From: Pannonibacter sp. XCT-53
GTDB lineage: Bacteria > Pseudomonadota > Alphaproteobacteria > Rhizobiales > Stappiaceae
NCBI RefSeq assembly: GCF_009915765.1
Contig: NZ_JAABLQ010000003.1
Span: forward strand, 272,525 to 336,524
Direction: 5' to 3'
Length of the DNA: 64,000 nt
Shown here: positions 45,575-53,485 of the stretch, in pieces
Position numbering within the stretch: the stretch's first letter is position 1
How the letters are laid out: every line of letters begins with the position of its first letter
Notes under the pieces: model-generated
What the model saw: the letters and a program-made list of their open reading frames with translations, nothing else
Told to the model about the DNA's origin: nothing
The model's database searches: none
Position numbers and translations under genes: made by a program

Positions 45575-46189
45575 ATGAGTGCCGACACCGAGACCGGGCC
45601 GGATCCGGCCAAGCCCCGCCGCCGGCTGCCGCTGTTCGCGCTGTTGCCGCTGCTGATCTTCGCCGCCCTGGCCGGGCTGTTCCTGTTCCAGCTGGTGCTG
45701 GGACGCGATCCCGCGACGCTTCCCTCGGCCCTGCTTGACAAGCCCGCGCCAGAGATGGCGCTGGCGCCGGTGGAGGGGCTGACCCGGGACGGCCAGCCGG
45801 TCCCCGGCTTCTCGGGTGCGGATCTCAAGGGCGGCGTCACCGTCGTCAATGTCTTCGCGTCCTGGTGCGTGCCCTGTCGCCAGGAACATCCGCTGCTCGA
45901 GGAGCTCGGCAAGGACGAGCGCGTCCGGCTGATCGGCATCAACTACAAGGACAAGCCCGAGAACGCGCGCCGCTTCCTTGGCAGCCTCGGCAATCCCTAT
46001 GACCGCATCGGGGCCGACGACACGGGCCGTGCCGCCATCGAATGGGGCGTCTACGGCGTGCCGGAAACCTACATCCTCGACAGCGCCGGCATCATCCGCT
46101 TCAAGTACATCGGCCCCCTGTCGCCGGAAAGCTACCGCGATGTCTTCCTGCCGCAGCTGGAGCGGGTCTTCGCGCTTCCTCCCGGCTGA
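45575..46189 (+). CDS. ccmG: Thiol:disulfide interchange protein CcmG/DsbE
   Basis: A 204-residue membrane-anchored periplasmic thioredoxin-like reductant for apocytochrome c or CcmH. The N-terminal helix (RLPLFALLPLLIFAALAGLFLFQLVLG) anchors it, and the redox motif is WCVPC in VFASWCVPCRQEHP; the cis-Pro region is YGVPETYILD. Length is normal. With ccmABCD it completes the typical rhizobial first ccm cluster; ccmE/F/H are elsewhere. Confidence 0.95.
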   Translation: MSADTETGPDPAKPRRRLPLFALLPLLIFAALAGLFLFQLVLGRDPATLPSALLDKPAPEMALAPVEGLTRDGQPVPGFSGADLKGGVTVVNVFASWCVPCRQEHPLLEELGKDERVRLIGINYKDKPENARRFLGSLGNPYDRIGADDTGRAAIEWGVYGVPETYILDSAGIIRFKYIGPLSPESYRDVFLPQLERVFALPPG

Positions 46190-46298
46190 GACAGCCGGGT
46201 GGTTTGCCGGACACGGCCGTCTCACCCCGTCGTGACTGGACAGACGCCGGCAAAACCGTAATTTCGTATCTGGCAGCGGTTGAGTGGATCAGACAGCA
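46190..46298 (+). other. Spacer after ccmG with possible stem
   Basis: GAGACAGCC (46188-46196) and GGCCGTCTC (46215-46223) form an 8-of-9 stem around the ccmG stop codon, a weak terminator candidate. The rest should carry the promoter of the DUF1223 gene (ATTTCG/ttgagt elements are not convincing). Confidence 0.35.
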
Positions 46299-47108
46299 AT
46301 GCAACGAGCCGAGCGCATGGAAATCGCCGCGCCGCGCAAGATCTCGCTTACGGGGTTTAATCTGGTGTCGGGTCTTGCCGGTCCTGTCCGGTCTGTGATG
46401 GCCGCCGTCCTGGTAAGCCTGCTCCCCGTCGCAGCGATGGCCGAACCGACCCGCGTGGTCGAGCTGTTCACCAGCCAGGGCTGTTCCTCCTGTCCGCCGG
46501 CCGACGAGCTGCTGACCGAACTGTCCACCGACCGCAGCATCCTGGCGCTCACCGTCCCCGTGGACTACTGGGATTACCTCGGCTGGAAGGACACGCTCGC
46601 CTCCACCGATCACTCCGACCGTCAGCGCTCCTATGCCACCCGTCGCGGCGACCGCTCGGTCTACACCCCGCAGATGGTCATCAACGGCGAGCAGCATGTC
46701 ATTGGCTCCGACCGCAAGGCGGTGCAGGACGCGCTGGAGCGGGCCGGTCCGCTCACGGCCCGGGTGACGCTCGGCTACACTGCCGATGCGCTGGAAATCC
46801 GCGTCGATGGCGTCCTTCCCGAGGGCGCGCGCATGGCCACGGTGTCGATCCTCCAGGTCAGCCCGCGCGAGGAAATCCACATCGAACGCGGCGAGAACAG
46901 CGGCCGCACCATGGTCTACACCAACGTGGTTCGGCGCCTGCAGGCCGTCGGCATGTGGTCCGGTGGCCAGGAAACCTTCCGCATGCCGCGCGTCGAGCTG
47001 CGCAAGAAGGGGGGCGAGCGCTGCGTCGTGCTCGTCCAGATCGGCGGCGAGGAAGGTCACGGGCGCATCATCGGCGCGGCCGGGATGCTGTGGGATAACG
47101 GGATGTAA
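46299..47108 (+). CDS. DUF1223 thioredoxin-like protein
   Basis: A 269-residue protein with a signal/anchor segment (SVMAAVLVSLLPVAAMA) and a thioredoxin-like domain carrying the CxxC motif in VELFTSQGCSSCPPADELL (about residue 65), matching DUF1223 ('thioredoxin family' in recent annotation). Further segments, DYLGWKDTLAS and YTPQMVINGEQHVIGS, are typical of this family. A periplasmic redox role is likely. Its place beside ccmG suggests, but does not prove, a link to thiol chemistry. ATG 46299 is used; GTG 46284 and ATG 46317 are alternatives. Confidence 0.82.
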   Translation: MQRAERMEIAAPRKISLTGFNLVSGLAGPVRSVMAAVLVSLLPVAAMAEPTRVVELFTSQGCSSCPPADELLTELSTDRSILALTVPVDYWDYLGWKDTLASTDHSDRQRSYATRRGDRSVYTPQMVINGEQHVIGSDRKAVQDALERAGPLTARVTLGYTADALEIRVDGVLPEGARMATVSILQVSPREEIHIERGENSGRTMVYTNVVRRLQAVGMWSGGQETFRMPRVELRKKGGERCVVLVQIGGEEGHGRIIGAAGMLWDNGM

Positions 47109-47234
47109 TCCCGGCCTGTCGGTCGCCGCTTCTTGTTTCTTCACCGAAAGCTGCTAGGCCTGTCCCCGCCGGAAGGCAAGCCGGCGCATGTCCGACATGC
47201 GCCATCCTTTTCGCGGAGCCTGCAAGGGGGACCC

Positions 47235-48122
47235 ATGAGCCTGCGGATGCGCATCGCCCTGGGCAGTGTCCTGGTCGGACTTGGCGTGCTGGCGCTGAAA
47301 TACCTCGCCTATGTCATGACCGGGTCCATCGCGCTCTATTCGGACGCGCTTGAATCGATCGTCAACGTGGCCTCGTCGGTGGCGGCGCTCGTGGCGGTGT
47401 GGTTTGCGTCCAAGCCGGCGGATTCCAATCACCCCTATGGCCATGACAAGGCCGAGTATTTCGCCGCGGTTCTCGTCGGCGTGATGATCGTGCTGGCAGC
47501 CCTGTCCATCTTCGAGGCCGCCTGGCGTGGCTACACGGCTCCGGTTCCGGCCGATTACACCTGGCAGGGTCTGGCGGTGAACGGCCTGGCCGGGGTCATC
47601 AATGCCGTCTGGGCTTTCGTTCTGGTCAGCTTCGGTCGTCGCAACGGCTCGCCTGCGCTTGCGGCCGATGGCCGGCATCTCTTCACCGATGTGGCAACTT
47701 CTGCGGCGGTGCTGGTGGGTGTCGCGCTGGTCTGGTTCACCGGCTGGCAGCAGTTCGATGCGGTGCTGGCCGGGCTGGTCGGTCTCAACGTGCTGTGGTC
47801 CGGCTGGGTGCTGATGAAGGAGTCCGTCAGCGGCCTGATGGACGAGGCCGCCTCCGCCGATGTGCAGGAGCGTCTGCGCAGCCTCATTTCCGAGCATGGC
47901 GAGGGGGCAATCGAGGCGCATGACCTGCGCACCCGGCTTGCCGGCAAGCTGACCTTCGTGGACTTCCATCTCGTCGTTCCGGGAGACATGACCGTGCTGG
48001 CGGCCCATGACATCTGTGACCGGATCGAACAGGCGATCGGCAAGGCCATGCCCGGTGCGCGGGTGACGATTCACGTGGAACCGGAACACAAGGCCAAGCA
48101 CTCCGGCATCGTCGTCCTCTGA
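47235..48122 (+). CDS. Cation diffusion facilitator family transporter
   Basis: A 295-residue, six-helix metal/proton antiporter with a C-terminal cytosolic domain (VDFHLVVPGDMTVLAAHDICDRIEQ). The metal site has the HLFTD half (His and Asp) in helix V, but helix II reads SDALESIVNVAS, where the usual two Asp (as in YiiP) are replaced by Glu and Asn. This pattern occurs in a subset of alphaproteobacterial CDFs and makes zinc less certain than manganese or iron. AAGGGGG precedes ATG 47235. Confidence 0.87.
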   Translation: MSLRMRIALGSVLVGLGVLALKYLAYVMTGSIALYSDALESIVNVASSVAALVAVWFASKPADSNHPYGHDKAEYFAAVLVGVMIVLAALSIFEAAWRGYTAPVPADYTWQGLAVNGLAGVINAVWAFVLVSFGRRNGSPALAADGRHLFTDVATSAAVLVGVALVWFTGWQQFDAVLAGLVGLNVLWSGWVLMKESVSGLMDEAASADVQERLRSLISEHGEGAIEAHDLRTRLAGKLTFVDFHLVVPGDMTVLAAHDICDRIEQAIGKAMPGARVTIHVEPEHKAKHSGIVVL

Positions 48123-48200
48123 CGCCTGCCCGCCGGTGCCGTCAGGCCCTGGTGCAAGACCCGTCCCCAAATCTCCCCCAGTCCTCTTGCAGTCTTCTGC

Positions 48201-48266
48201 CCGGACCCCGCCCAGACCCCGCCCAGACCCTGCCCGAACCTCGCCCGTACCTCGCCCGTACCTCGC
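48201..48266. repeat. Six-copy 11-bp tandem repeat
   Basis: Units CCGGACCCCGC, CCAGACCCCGC, CCAGACCCTGC, CCGAACCTCGC, CCGTACCTCGC and CCGTACCTCGC run without gaps. Neighbouring units are the most alike, a gradient expected from stepwise slippage. The period is about one DNA turn. It lies in the 413-bp spacer between the CDF transporter and amtB. Confidence 0.9.
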
Positions 48267-48342
48267 TTTTCAGACCCGGGGCATTGGTCCAGGTCCCCGA
48301 AACACGTCTGTTCCTGCCCGGGTCCTTGGCCCCGGGACCGGG

Positions 48343-48428
48343 AAAAGACGCGGATCGGTGGCCCCGAAGTCCAAAAAAGACCCGGGGCGTTAGCCCCATG
48401 ACAAGAAAAGACCCGGGGCGTTGGCCCC
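48343..48428. repeat. Degenerate 31-32-bp repeat, three copies
   Basis: AAAAGACCCGGGGCGTTRGCCCC occurs at 48375-48397 and 48406-48428, with a diverged copy at 48343-48365; partial related sequence (AGACCCGGGGCATTGG) sits at 48272. Each unit can fold (GGGGC/GCCCC). Possibly a string of weak 3'-end hairpins for the convergent CDF and amtB transcripts. Confidence 0.75.
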
Positions 48429-48506
48429 GGGCTGGTGAGGTGTGGTCGCAAGCGACCCATTCGCTTGGGAGATGAAATCCTGTCCTCCGCTGCCGGAGGG
48501 GAGCGG

Positions 48507-48528
48507 GGGGCGACCGTCCGGTCGCCCC
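48507..48528 (-). terminator. Hairpin after amtB
   Basis: GGGGCGACC (48507-48515) pairs with GGTCGCCCC (48520-48528) around GTCC, 7 nt past the amtB stop on the minus strand. A second small stem, CCTCCG/CGGAGG, follows. Confidence 0.6.
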
Positions 48529-48535
48529 ATGCCCG

Positions 48536-49933
48536 TCAGTTGTAGCCACGCTCGCCGTGGGTGGTGATGTCGAGGCCTTCGCGTTCGGCAGCCTCGGTCA
48601 CGCGCAGGCCCATGGTTGCCTTGACGATCGTCAGGGCGACGAAGGACACGATGCCCGACCAGATCACGCAGACCAGAACCGCCCAGATCTGCTTGAACAC
48701 CTGGCCGCCCATGTCGTAGGGCGCAACCACGGCCGGCACGACCGAGTAGTCCATGATGCCGTTGCCGCCGAGGGCCGGGGCCGCGAAGATGCCGGTCAGG
48801 ACCGCGCCGACGATGCCGCCCACGCCGTGGACGCCGAAGACGTCGAGGCTGTCGTCATACTTCAGCTTGGCCTTCAGCCAGACCACGGCCCAGAGGCAGA
48901 CCACGCCGGCGACGATGCCGATGACGATGGCGCCGAGGGGGCCGGCGAAGCCGGACGCAGGGGTGACGGCGACCAGGCCGGCGACTGCACCGGACGCGGC
49001 GCCGAGGGCCGAGGCATGACCACGGGTCAGCCACTCGACGAAGCACCAGGCCATGGCGGCGGCACCCGTTGCGACGATGGTGTTCAGGATCGCCTCACCG
49101 GCAATGCCGTTGGCTTCCAGGTTGGAGCCGGCGTTGAAGCCGAACCAGCCGACCCACAGCAGGCAGGCGCCGACCAGCGTCCAGACCAGGTTGTGCGGAG
49201 CCATGTTCTCCTTGCCGTAGCCGACGCGCGGGCCGACCATGATGGCTGCGACCAGACCGGCAATACCGGCATTGATGTGGACCACGGTGCCGCCGGCAAA
49301 GTCGATCGCGCCGACGCCGAACAGGTAGCCGGTCGGTGCGGAGTAGGCCGACGGGCCGCCCCACCACCAGACCATGTGGGCCATCGGCAGGTAGGAGAAG
49401 ATGAACCAGATCACCAGGAACACCAGCGTGGACGAGAACTTCATGCGTTCCGCGGTCGCGCCGATGATGAGGGCCGGGGTGATGGCGGCGAAGGTCAGCT
49501 GGAAGATCACGAAGGTGATTTCCGGAATGACGACGCCCTGGGAGAAGGTCTCGACCACCTTGGTCTCGTCCACGCCCGCCAGGAAGGCCTTGGACAGGCC
49601 GCCGATGAAGGGGGTGAGGAAGCCGACTTCCTCGGAGGTGGCCGCGCCGGTGAAGGCGAGGGAGTAGCCGAAGGCGACCCAGAGGATCGAGATCATCGAG
49701 AAGCCGATGAACACCTGCATCAGCACGGACAGGATGTTCTTCGCGCGGACGAGACCGCCGTAGAACAGGGCAAGGCCCGGGATGGTCATCAGGATGACGA
49801 GGATCGTCGACACGAGCATCCAGGCCGTGTCGCCCTTGTCAGGAACGGGGGCGGCGGCGTCCTGTGCGATGGCCGCGCCGGCCATCAGCACCAGCGCCGG
49901 CGCTGCTGCAAGAAGGGGCTTCAAGTACTTCAT
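48536..49933 (-). CDS. amtB: Ammonium transporter AmtB
   Basis: A 465-residue inner-membrane ammonium channel with a cleavable signal (KYLKPLLAAAPALVLMAGAAIAQ) and eleven helices. Twin His of the pore appear in GGTVVHINAGIAGLVAA and in FGVHGVGGIVGAVL; AERMKFSS and FNAGSNL are family signatures. Length is standard. GAGAGG lies 6 nt before ATG 49933. It is downstream of glnK (105-bp gap) in the classic glnK-amtB operon, where the PII protein blocks it when nitrogen is ample. Confidence 0.96.
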   Translation of the reverse strand: MKYLKPLLAAAPALVLMAGAAIAQDAAAPVPDKGDTAWMLVSTILVILMTIPGLALFYGGLVRAKNILSVLMQVFIGFSMISILWVAFGYSLAFTGAATSEEVGFLTPFIGGLSKAFLAGVDETKVVETFSQGVVIPEITFVIFQLTFAAITPALIIGATAERMKFSSTLVFLVIWFIFSYLPMAHMVWWWGGPSAYSAPTGYLFGVGAIDFAGGTVVHINAGIAGLVAAIMVGPRVGYGKENMAPHNLVWTLVGACLLWVGWFGFNAGSNLEANGIAGEAILNTIVATGAAAMAWCFVEWLTRGHASALGAASGAVAGLVAVTPASGFAGPLGAIVIGIVAGVVCLWAVVWLKAKLKYDDSLDVFGVHGVGGIVGAVLTGIFAAPALGGNGIMDYSVVPAVVAPYDMGGQVFKQIWAVLVCVIWSGIVSFVALTIVKATMGLRVTEAAEREGLDITTHGERGYN

Positions 49934-50038
49934 GGACATCCTCTCGAAGATTGTTCGTTGCGTGGTTCGGTCCGGTTCGGCTCGTCCGGCGTCCCCGCCT
50001 CGAGCCACGTCGGGCGGTCGCCGGGCGACCGCCGCGGG

Positions 50039-50377
50039 TCACAGGGCCTCGTTCGACGTCTCGCCCGTGCGGATGCGCACGGCCTGTTCGATGGAGTAGA
50101 CGAAGATCTTGCCGTCACCGATCTGGCCGGTCTTGGCCGCGGTCGAGATCGCCTCGACGACCTTGTCGACCGCCTCGCTGGCAACCGCGACCTCCACCTT
50201 CAGCTTCGGCAGGAAGCTCACGGCGTATTCCGCGCCGCGGTAGATCTCGGTGTGACCCTTCTGGCGGCCGTAGCCCTTGACCTCGGTGACAGTCAGACCC
50301 TGGATGCCGATGCTCGTGAGGGCGTCGCGCACCTCGTCGAGCTTGAACGGCTTGATGATGGCCATAACGATTTTCAT
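50039..50377 (-). CDS. glnK: Nitrogen regulatory protein P-II
   Basis: A 112-residue PII trimer subunit. The T-loop YGRQKGHTEIYRGAEY contains the uridylylated Tyr51, the C-loop GKIFVYSIEQAVRIRTGE the ATP/2-oxoglutarate elements. It senses nitrogen status and controls AmtB and NtrB. First gene of glnK-amtB; a sigma-54 promoter lies about 120-140 bp upstream on the minus strand, as expected for NtrC control. No clear NtrC dyad was found by eye. Confidence 0.96.
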   Translation of the reverse strand: MKIVMAIIKPFKLDEVRDALTSIGIQGLTVTEVKGYGRQKGHTEIYRGAEYAVSFLPKLKVEVAVASEAVDKVVEAISTAAKTGQIGDGKIFVYSIEQAVRIRTGETSNEAL

Positions 50378-50508
50378 GCTCGTTTCCCGTTTCCCCTCGT
50401 AGGCCGCGCCAGATGCGCGGCTTGGCCACCGGGCCCGGGGCGGGGGCTGTCAGCGGGCTTTTGCCTCTCGACAGCCACCCAGGGTCGGGCCGGCTTCACG
50501 ATCTCTTA

Positions 50509-50524
50509 AACAAGGACCGTGCCA
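50509..50524 (-). promoter_or_regulatory. Sigma-54 promoter of glnK-amtB
   Basis: On the minus strand the text TGGCACGGTCCTTGTT matches the -24/-12 consensus TGGCACGRNNNTTGCW in all but one specified position (TTGT for TTGC). It points toward glnK, which begins about 130 bp downstream. Confidence 0.85.
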
Positions 50525-50729
50525 CTTTGCCGGGAGGGGGCGCGAAACAGCGGAAACCGGCCATTTTGACAGGGAAGAGCAGGGGGTTGGGCAGCATCGC
50601 CGTGCTGCGCTGCAATAAATTCCGCAGCGTCTCTGCCGTTTTTTGCGGCAGTCGGACGATTCTGCCCAATGAAAGGGCAGAATCTGAATCTGTTTTGGGC
50701 GTGCCTCAAAATGAGGCAGGAATTTCCGA
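50525..50729. repeat. Spacer with two perfect hairpins between glnK promoter and DUF924 gene
   Basis: ATTCTGCCC (50659-50667) with GGGCAGAAT (50675-50683), 7-nt centre; and GCCTCA (50703-50708) with TGAGGC (50712-50717), 3-nt centre. Both lie just downstream of the minus-strand DUF924 gene, so they may form its 3' end, or they may be regulator sites upstream of the sigma-54 promoter. CGCTGC..GCAGCG (near 50610-50630) is a third, weaker dyad. Confidence 0.5.
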
Positions 50730-51287
50730 TCAGGCGGCGAAGCCGCCGTCTGCCAGATAGGCAGCCTCCGCCTCGGTCGTCTGGCGGCCGAGGACGGCAT
50801 TGCGGTGGGGGAAGCGGCCGAACCGCCGGATCACGTCCATGTGCAGCAGGGCGTAATGGAAATAGAGGTGCTCGCCGGTGCGGCGGCACAGGTCCACGGC
50901 CTTTTCCTGCAGCGCCATGTCTTCCGCGTGTTCATAGGGCAGGTAGAAGAACACCCGGACGGCCTTCGGGAACGCCCGGTCATGGCCTTGTGCCAGCGCC
51001 AGGTCGGCCAGGTCGCGGGCCTTGGCGTCCGAGGCGAAGGCGCGGGGGTCGTTGCGATAGACGTTGCGCGGGAACTGGTCGGTGAGCAGCAGCAGCGCCA
51101 GGCTGCCGTGCGGCGTCGTTGCCCAGGCGTCGAGCTGCCCGGTGCGGGCGGCTTCCATCAGGGTCAGGAAGCGGTCGCTGATCTCGGCGTCGAAGGCATC
51201 GCTGCGGGCGAACCACTTGTCCGGCCCGGCCTGCCACCAGAATTCGAGCACGTCGAGGGCGTCTGTGGTGTCGATGTCGCTTGGCAT
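50730..51287 (-). CDS. DUF924 family protein
   Basis: A 185-residue all-helical TPR-like protein of DUF924 (DALDVLEFWWQAGPDKWFARSDAFDAEISDRFL; LLTDQFPRNVYRNDPRAFASDAKA; RVFFYLPYEHAEDMALQEKAV; FHYALLHMDVIRRFGRFPHRNAVLGR). Members are widespread; their function is unknown. The start at 51287 has GGAG upstream; longer frames are Arg/Pro-rich. It is divergent from the tusA-like gene (102 bp apart). Confidence 0.88.
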   Translation of the reverse strand: MPSDIDTTDALDVLEFWWQAGPDKWFARSDAFDAEISDRFLTLMEAARTGQLDAWATTPHGSLALLLLTDQFPRNVYRNDPRAFASDAKARDLADLALAQGHDRAFPKAVRVFFYLPYEHAEDMALQEKAVDLCRRTGEHLYFHYALLHMDVIRRFGRFPHRNAVLGRQTTEAEAAYLADGGFAA

Positions 51288-51389
51288 GCGGGCTGTCTCC
51301 CTGGTCTTGCGTCTTGCGGGGCGGCGTCCTGGTCCGGTCGTCGGTCCGGATGGCTTGACGGGCGCGGGGTCCTCGCCCAGAACAGGCAC

Positions 51390-51626
51390 ATGGCCTCCGA
51401 TCCTGTCCTTGACCTGCGCGGTCTCAAATGTCCACTGCCCGTCCTGCGGACCCGTCAGGCGCTCCGGCAGCAGGCGGCCGGTGCCCGTCTGGTCGTCGAG
51501 GCGACCGATCCGATGTCGGCCATCGACATTCCGCACATGTGCAACGAGGACGGGCATCGTCTCGTCGCGCAGGTCCGGGACGGCGAGCTGATCCGCTTCA
51601 CCATCGAGAAGCGCGCCGCCTCCTGA
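51390..51626 (+). CDS. TusA-like sulfurtransferase
   Basis: A 78-residue TusA/YeeD-fold protein with the Cys-Pro-x-Pro motif in LDLRGLKCPLPVLRTRQAL; the Cys receives persulfide sulfur for tRNA thiolation, molybdenum-cofactor or other sulfur relay. Partners tusBCDE are not near. A weak but plausible start at 51390. Confidence 0.85.
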   Translation: MASDPVLDLRGLKCPLPVLRTRQALRQQAAGARLVVEATDPMSAIDIPHMCNEDGHRLVAQVRDGELIRFTIEKRAAS

Positions 51627-51662
51627 GTGGCGGCGCTCCCGTGCTGTCCGGACCGGTGGGCC

Positions 51663-51968
51663 TCAGTCCGCGCCGGCTGCGGTGGCGGCCCGGTCGACCT
51701 TGCGGGCCAGCTTCACGTCCAGCCCCGTCAGTCCGCCCGCGTCATGCGTTGCCAGCGTGATGTCGACGGTGCGGTAGACGTTGGTCCATTCCGGGTGATG
51801 GTCCATCTTCTCCGCCATCAGGGCCACCCGGGTCATGAAGCCGAAGGCTGCGGTGAAGTCGGCGAAGACGAATCGCCGGGTGATCGCCTCGCGGCCCTCG
51901 ACCAGGCTCCAGCCGGTCAGTTCCGCCAGGGCTGCTGCCCGTTCGTTGTCCGTCAGCCGCGTTGCCAT
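51663..51968 (-). CDS. 4a-hydroxytetrahydrobiopterin dehydratase (pterin-4a-carbinolamine dehydratase)
   Basis: A 101-residue enzyme regenerating the pterin cofactor, or a recycling/ moonlighting protein where no hydroxylase is present. The catalytic motif is MDHHPEWTNVYRTVDITL, with conserved HHPEW and FADFTAAFGFMTRVALMAE. Length is normal. No aromatic amino-acid hydroxylase gene is nearby. GGGGAGA lies upstream of ATG 51968. Confidence 0.92.
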   Translation of the reverse strand: MATRLTDNERAAALAELTGWSLVEGREAITRRFVFADFTAAFGFMTRVALMAEKMDHHPEWTNVYRTVDITLATHDAGGLTGLDVKLARKVDRAATAAGAD

Positions 51969-52098
51969 CCGTTGTCTCCCCTGGTGTCTGACCTGTCGTC
52001 TGCCGTTCGTCTTGCGTCGGTCCGCTGGCGGCTTGCCAGTCCGGGTCCTTGCCGTCGAGTATAGCGGCCAAGCGTGTTTGCGACAGCCGGGAACCGTC

Positions 52099-52557
52099 AT
52101 GCCTGCCGTGCTCTTTGTCTGCCTTGGCAACATCTGCCGCTCGCCCCTTGCCGAAGGGGTCTTCCGTCACCTCACCCGCCACCATCGGGCCGGTGAGCCG
52201 CTCGTCATCGATTCGGCCGGGACGGGAGCCTGGCATCAGGGCGAGGCCCCGGACCCCCGCTCCGTGGCGATTGCGGCGCGGCATGGCATCGACATCAGCC
52301 GGCAGCGCGCGCGTCAGGTCGTGGGTGCGGATTTCTCCCGTTTTGACCTCATTCTGGCGATGGATGGCAGCAATTTGTCGGACTTGCGTCGCATGGCGCC
52401 GTCGGGGGCCACGGCGACGCTGCGCCTGTTTCTCGACACGCCGCCGCAGGATGTTCCCGATCCCTATTACGGTGGCCCGTCCGGTTTCGAGGCCGTGTTC
52501 CGCCTTGTCGAGGGCGGAGCCCGACGCGTCGCGGCGGAGCTGGGCGTCGCGGTCTGA
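52099..52557 (+). CDS. Low-molecular-weight protein-tyrosine phosphatase
   Basis: A 152-residue phosphatase with the P-loop VCLGNICRSPLAEGVF (Cys-x5-Arg) and general acid Asp in VPDPYYGG. Members dephosphorylate tyrosine kinases of exopolysaccharide synthesis or other proteins. No tyrosine kinase is nearby. It converges with the PAP2 gene with an 11-bp gap. Confidence 0.92.
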   Translation: MPAVLFVCLGNICRSPLAEGVFRHLTRHHRAGEPLVIDSAGTGAWHQGEAPDPRSVAIAARHGIDISRQRARQVVGADFSRFDLILAMDGSNLSDLRRMAPSGATATLRLFLDTPPQDVPDPYYGGPSGFEAVFRLVEGGARRVAAELGVAV

Positions 52558-52568
52558 GCGTCTGCCGG

Positions 52569-53423
52569 TCAGCGGAACATTGTCAGGAAGGTGCTGATCC
52601 GTCCGGTGATCCGTGTCGCGAGCCCGGCGACGGTCCGGTGCAGGGCGCGGCCGCCACGGGTCAGCGCCTCGTCCAGGCCCGCGTCGGTCAGCCAGCGGCC
52701 GGGCTTGCGGTACAGAACGTGGTAAGCCGCGAGAATCACGAGGAAAGTGACGCCCCAGGACAGCAGGGTATCGGACAGGAAATGGCCGCCGAAGGCAACC
52801 CGGTTGGCCGAGAGCGCGAGGATCAGCGGCACGGTGACCGCCAGGATTGCCGGGCGCCAGGCGCGCGGCGCGATGAAGGCCAGTGTCAGGAGCCAGACGC
52901 TCGCCGAGCCCTCGCCGGACACGAAGGAGCAGTTGGTCTCGCACCAGTTGCTGGGCAGCCAGACCGGAACATAGGGCATGTCGCCGCCGAACTGCTCGAC
53001 CATCACCGGTCGCGGCCGGCCCCACATGTTCTTCAGGATCGCATTGACCACCAGCCCCGGCCCGACGATCAGCGTCGACAGCAGGAACACCGGCATCCGG
53101 AGCGGCAGCAGCGGCGCCCGCGCCGGCAGCAGCAGCTTCAGCAGCAGCACCAGCACGCTGGCGATCGCGATCACCTGCACGATGTGCGGACCAAGGTAGC
53201 GCAGTTGCCGCAGGAAGGGCTCGCTCTGGGCAAAGAAGCCCAGCGACGGATCATGGAACAGCTCGCTCGCGGCCAGGTCCAGTCCCGGAAAGATCAGGAA
53301 AATCAAGGAGACGACTGCGATGTAGAGCAGCGTCGCGTAGACGGGATGGCGAAACGCCCATCCGCCGAAGCGCACCATTTCGCGGCGCGCGGTTTCACGG
53401 TAAATCCGGATCCTGTCAGACAT
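52569..53423 (-). CDS. PAP2-family phosphatase, LpxE/LpxF-like
   Basis: A 284-residue six-helix membrane phosphatase. Motifs are KNMWGRPRP (motif 1), CSFVSGEGSAS (motif 2, where the common PSGH reads SGE, as in a set of rhizobial PAP2 proteins) and NRVAFGGHFLSD (motif 3, with the catalytic His). It could remove phosphate from lipid A, undecaprenyl pyrophosphate or phosphatidyl glycerophosphate. The Glu at the motif-2 His position is notable but motif 3's His remains. Confidence 0.85.
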   Translation of the reverse strand: MSDRIRIYRETARREMVRFGGWAFRHPVYATLLYIAVVSLIFLIFPGLDLAASELFHDPSLGFFAQSEPFLRQLRYLGPHIVQVIAIASVLVLLLKLLLPARAPLLPLRMPVFLLSTLIVGPGLVVNAILKNMWGRPRPVMVEQFGGDMPYVPVWLPSNWCETNCSFVSGEGSASVWLLTLAFIAPRAWRPAILAVTVPLILALSANRVAFGGHFLSDTLLSWGVTFLVILAAYHVLYRKPGRWLTDAGLDEALTRGGRALHRTVAGLATRITGRISTFLTMFR

Positions 53424-53485
53424 CGGGCTTCATTAGCTCAAATCCGCCGCCACGGCGACCCCGTCCGGCATGTGGGAGAGTGCAC

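Noticed and set aside
48201..48428. Possible CRISPR array
   Set aside because: Units are tandem without unique spacers of even length, periods are 11 and 31-32 bp, and no cas genes are present.
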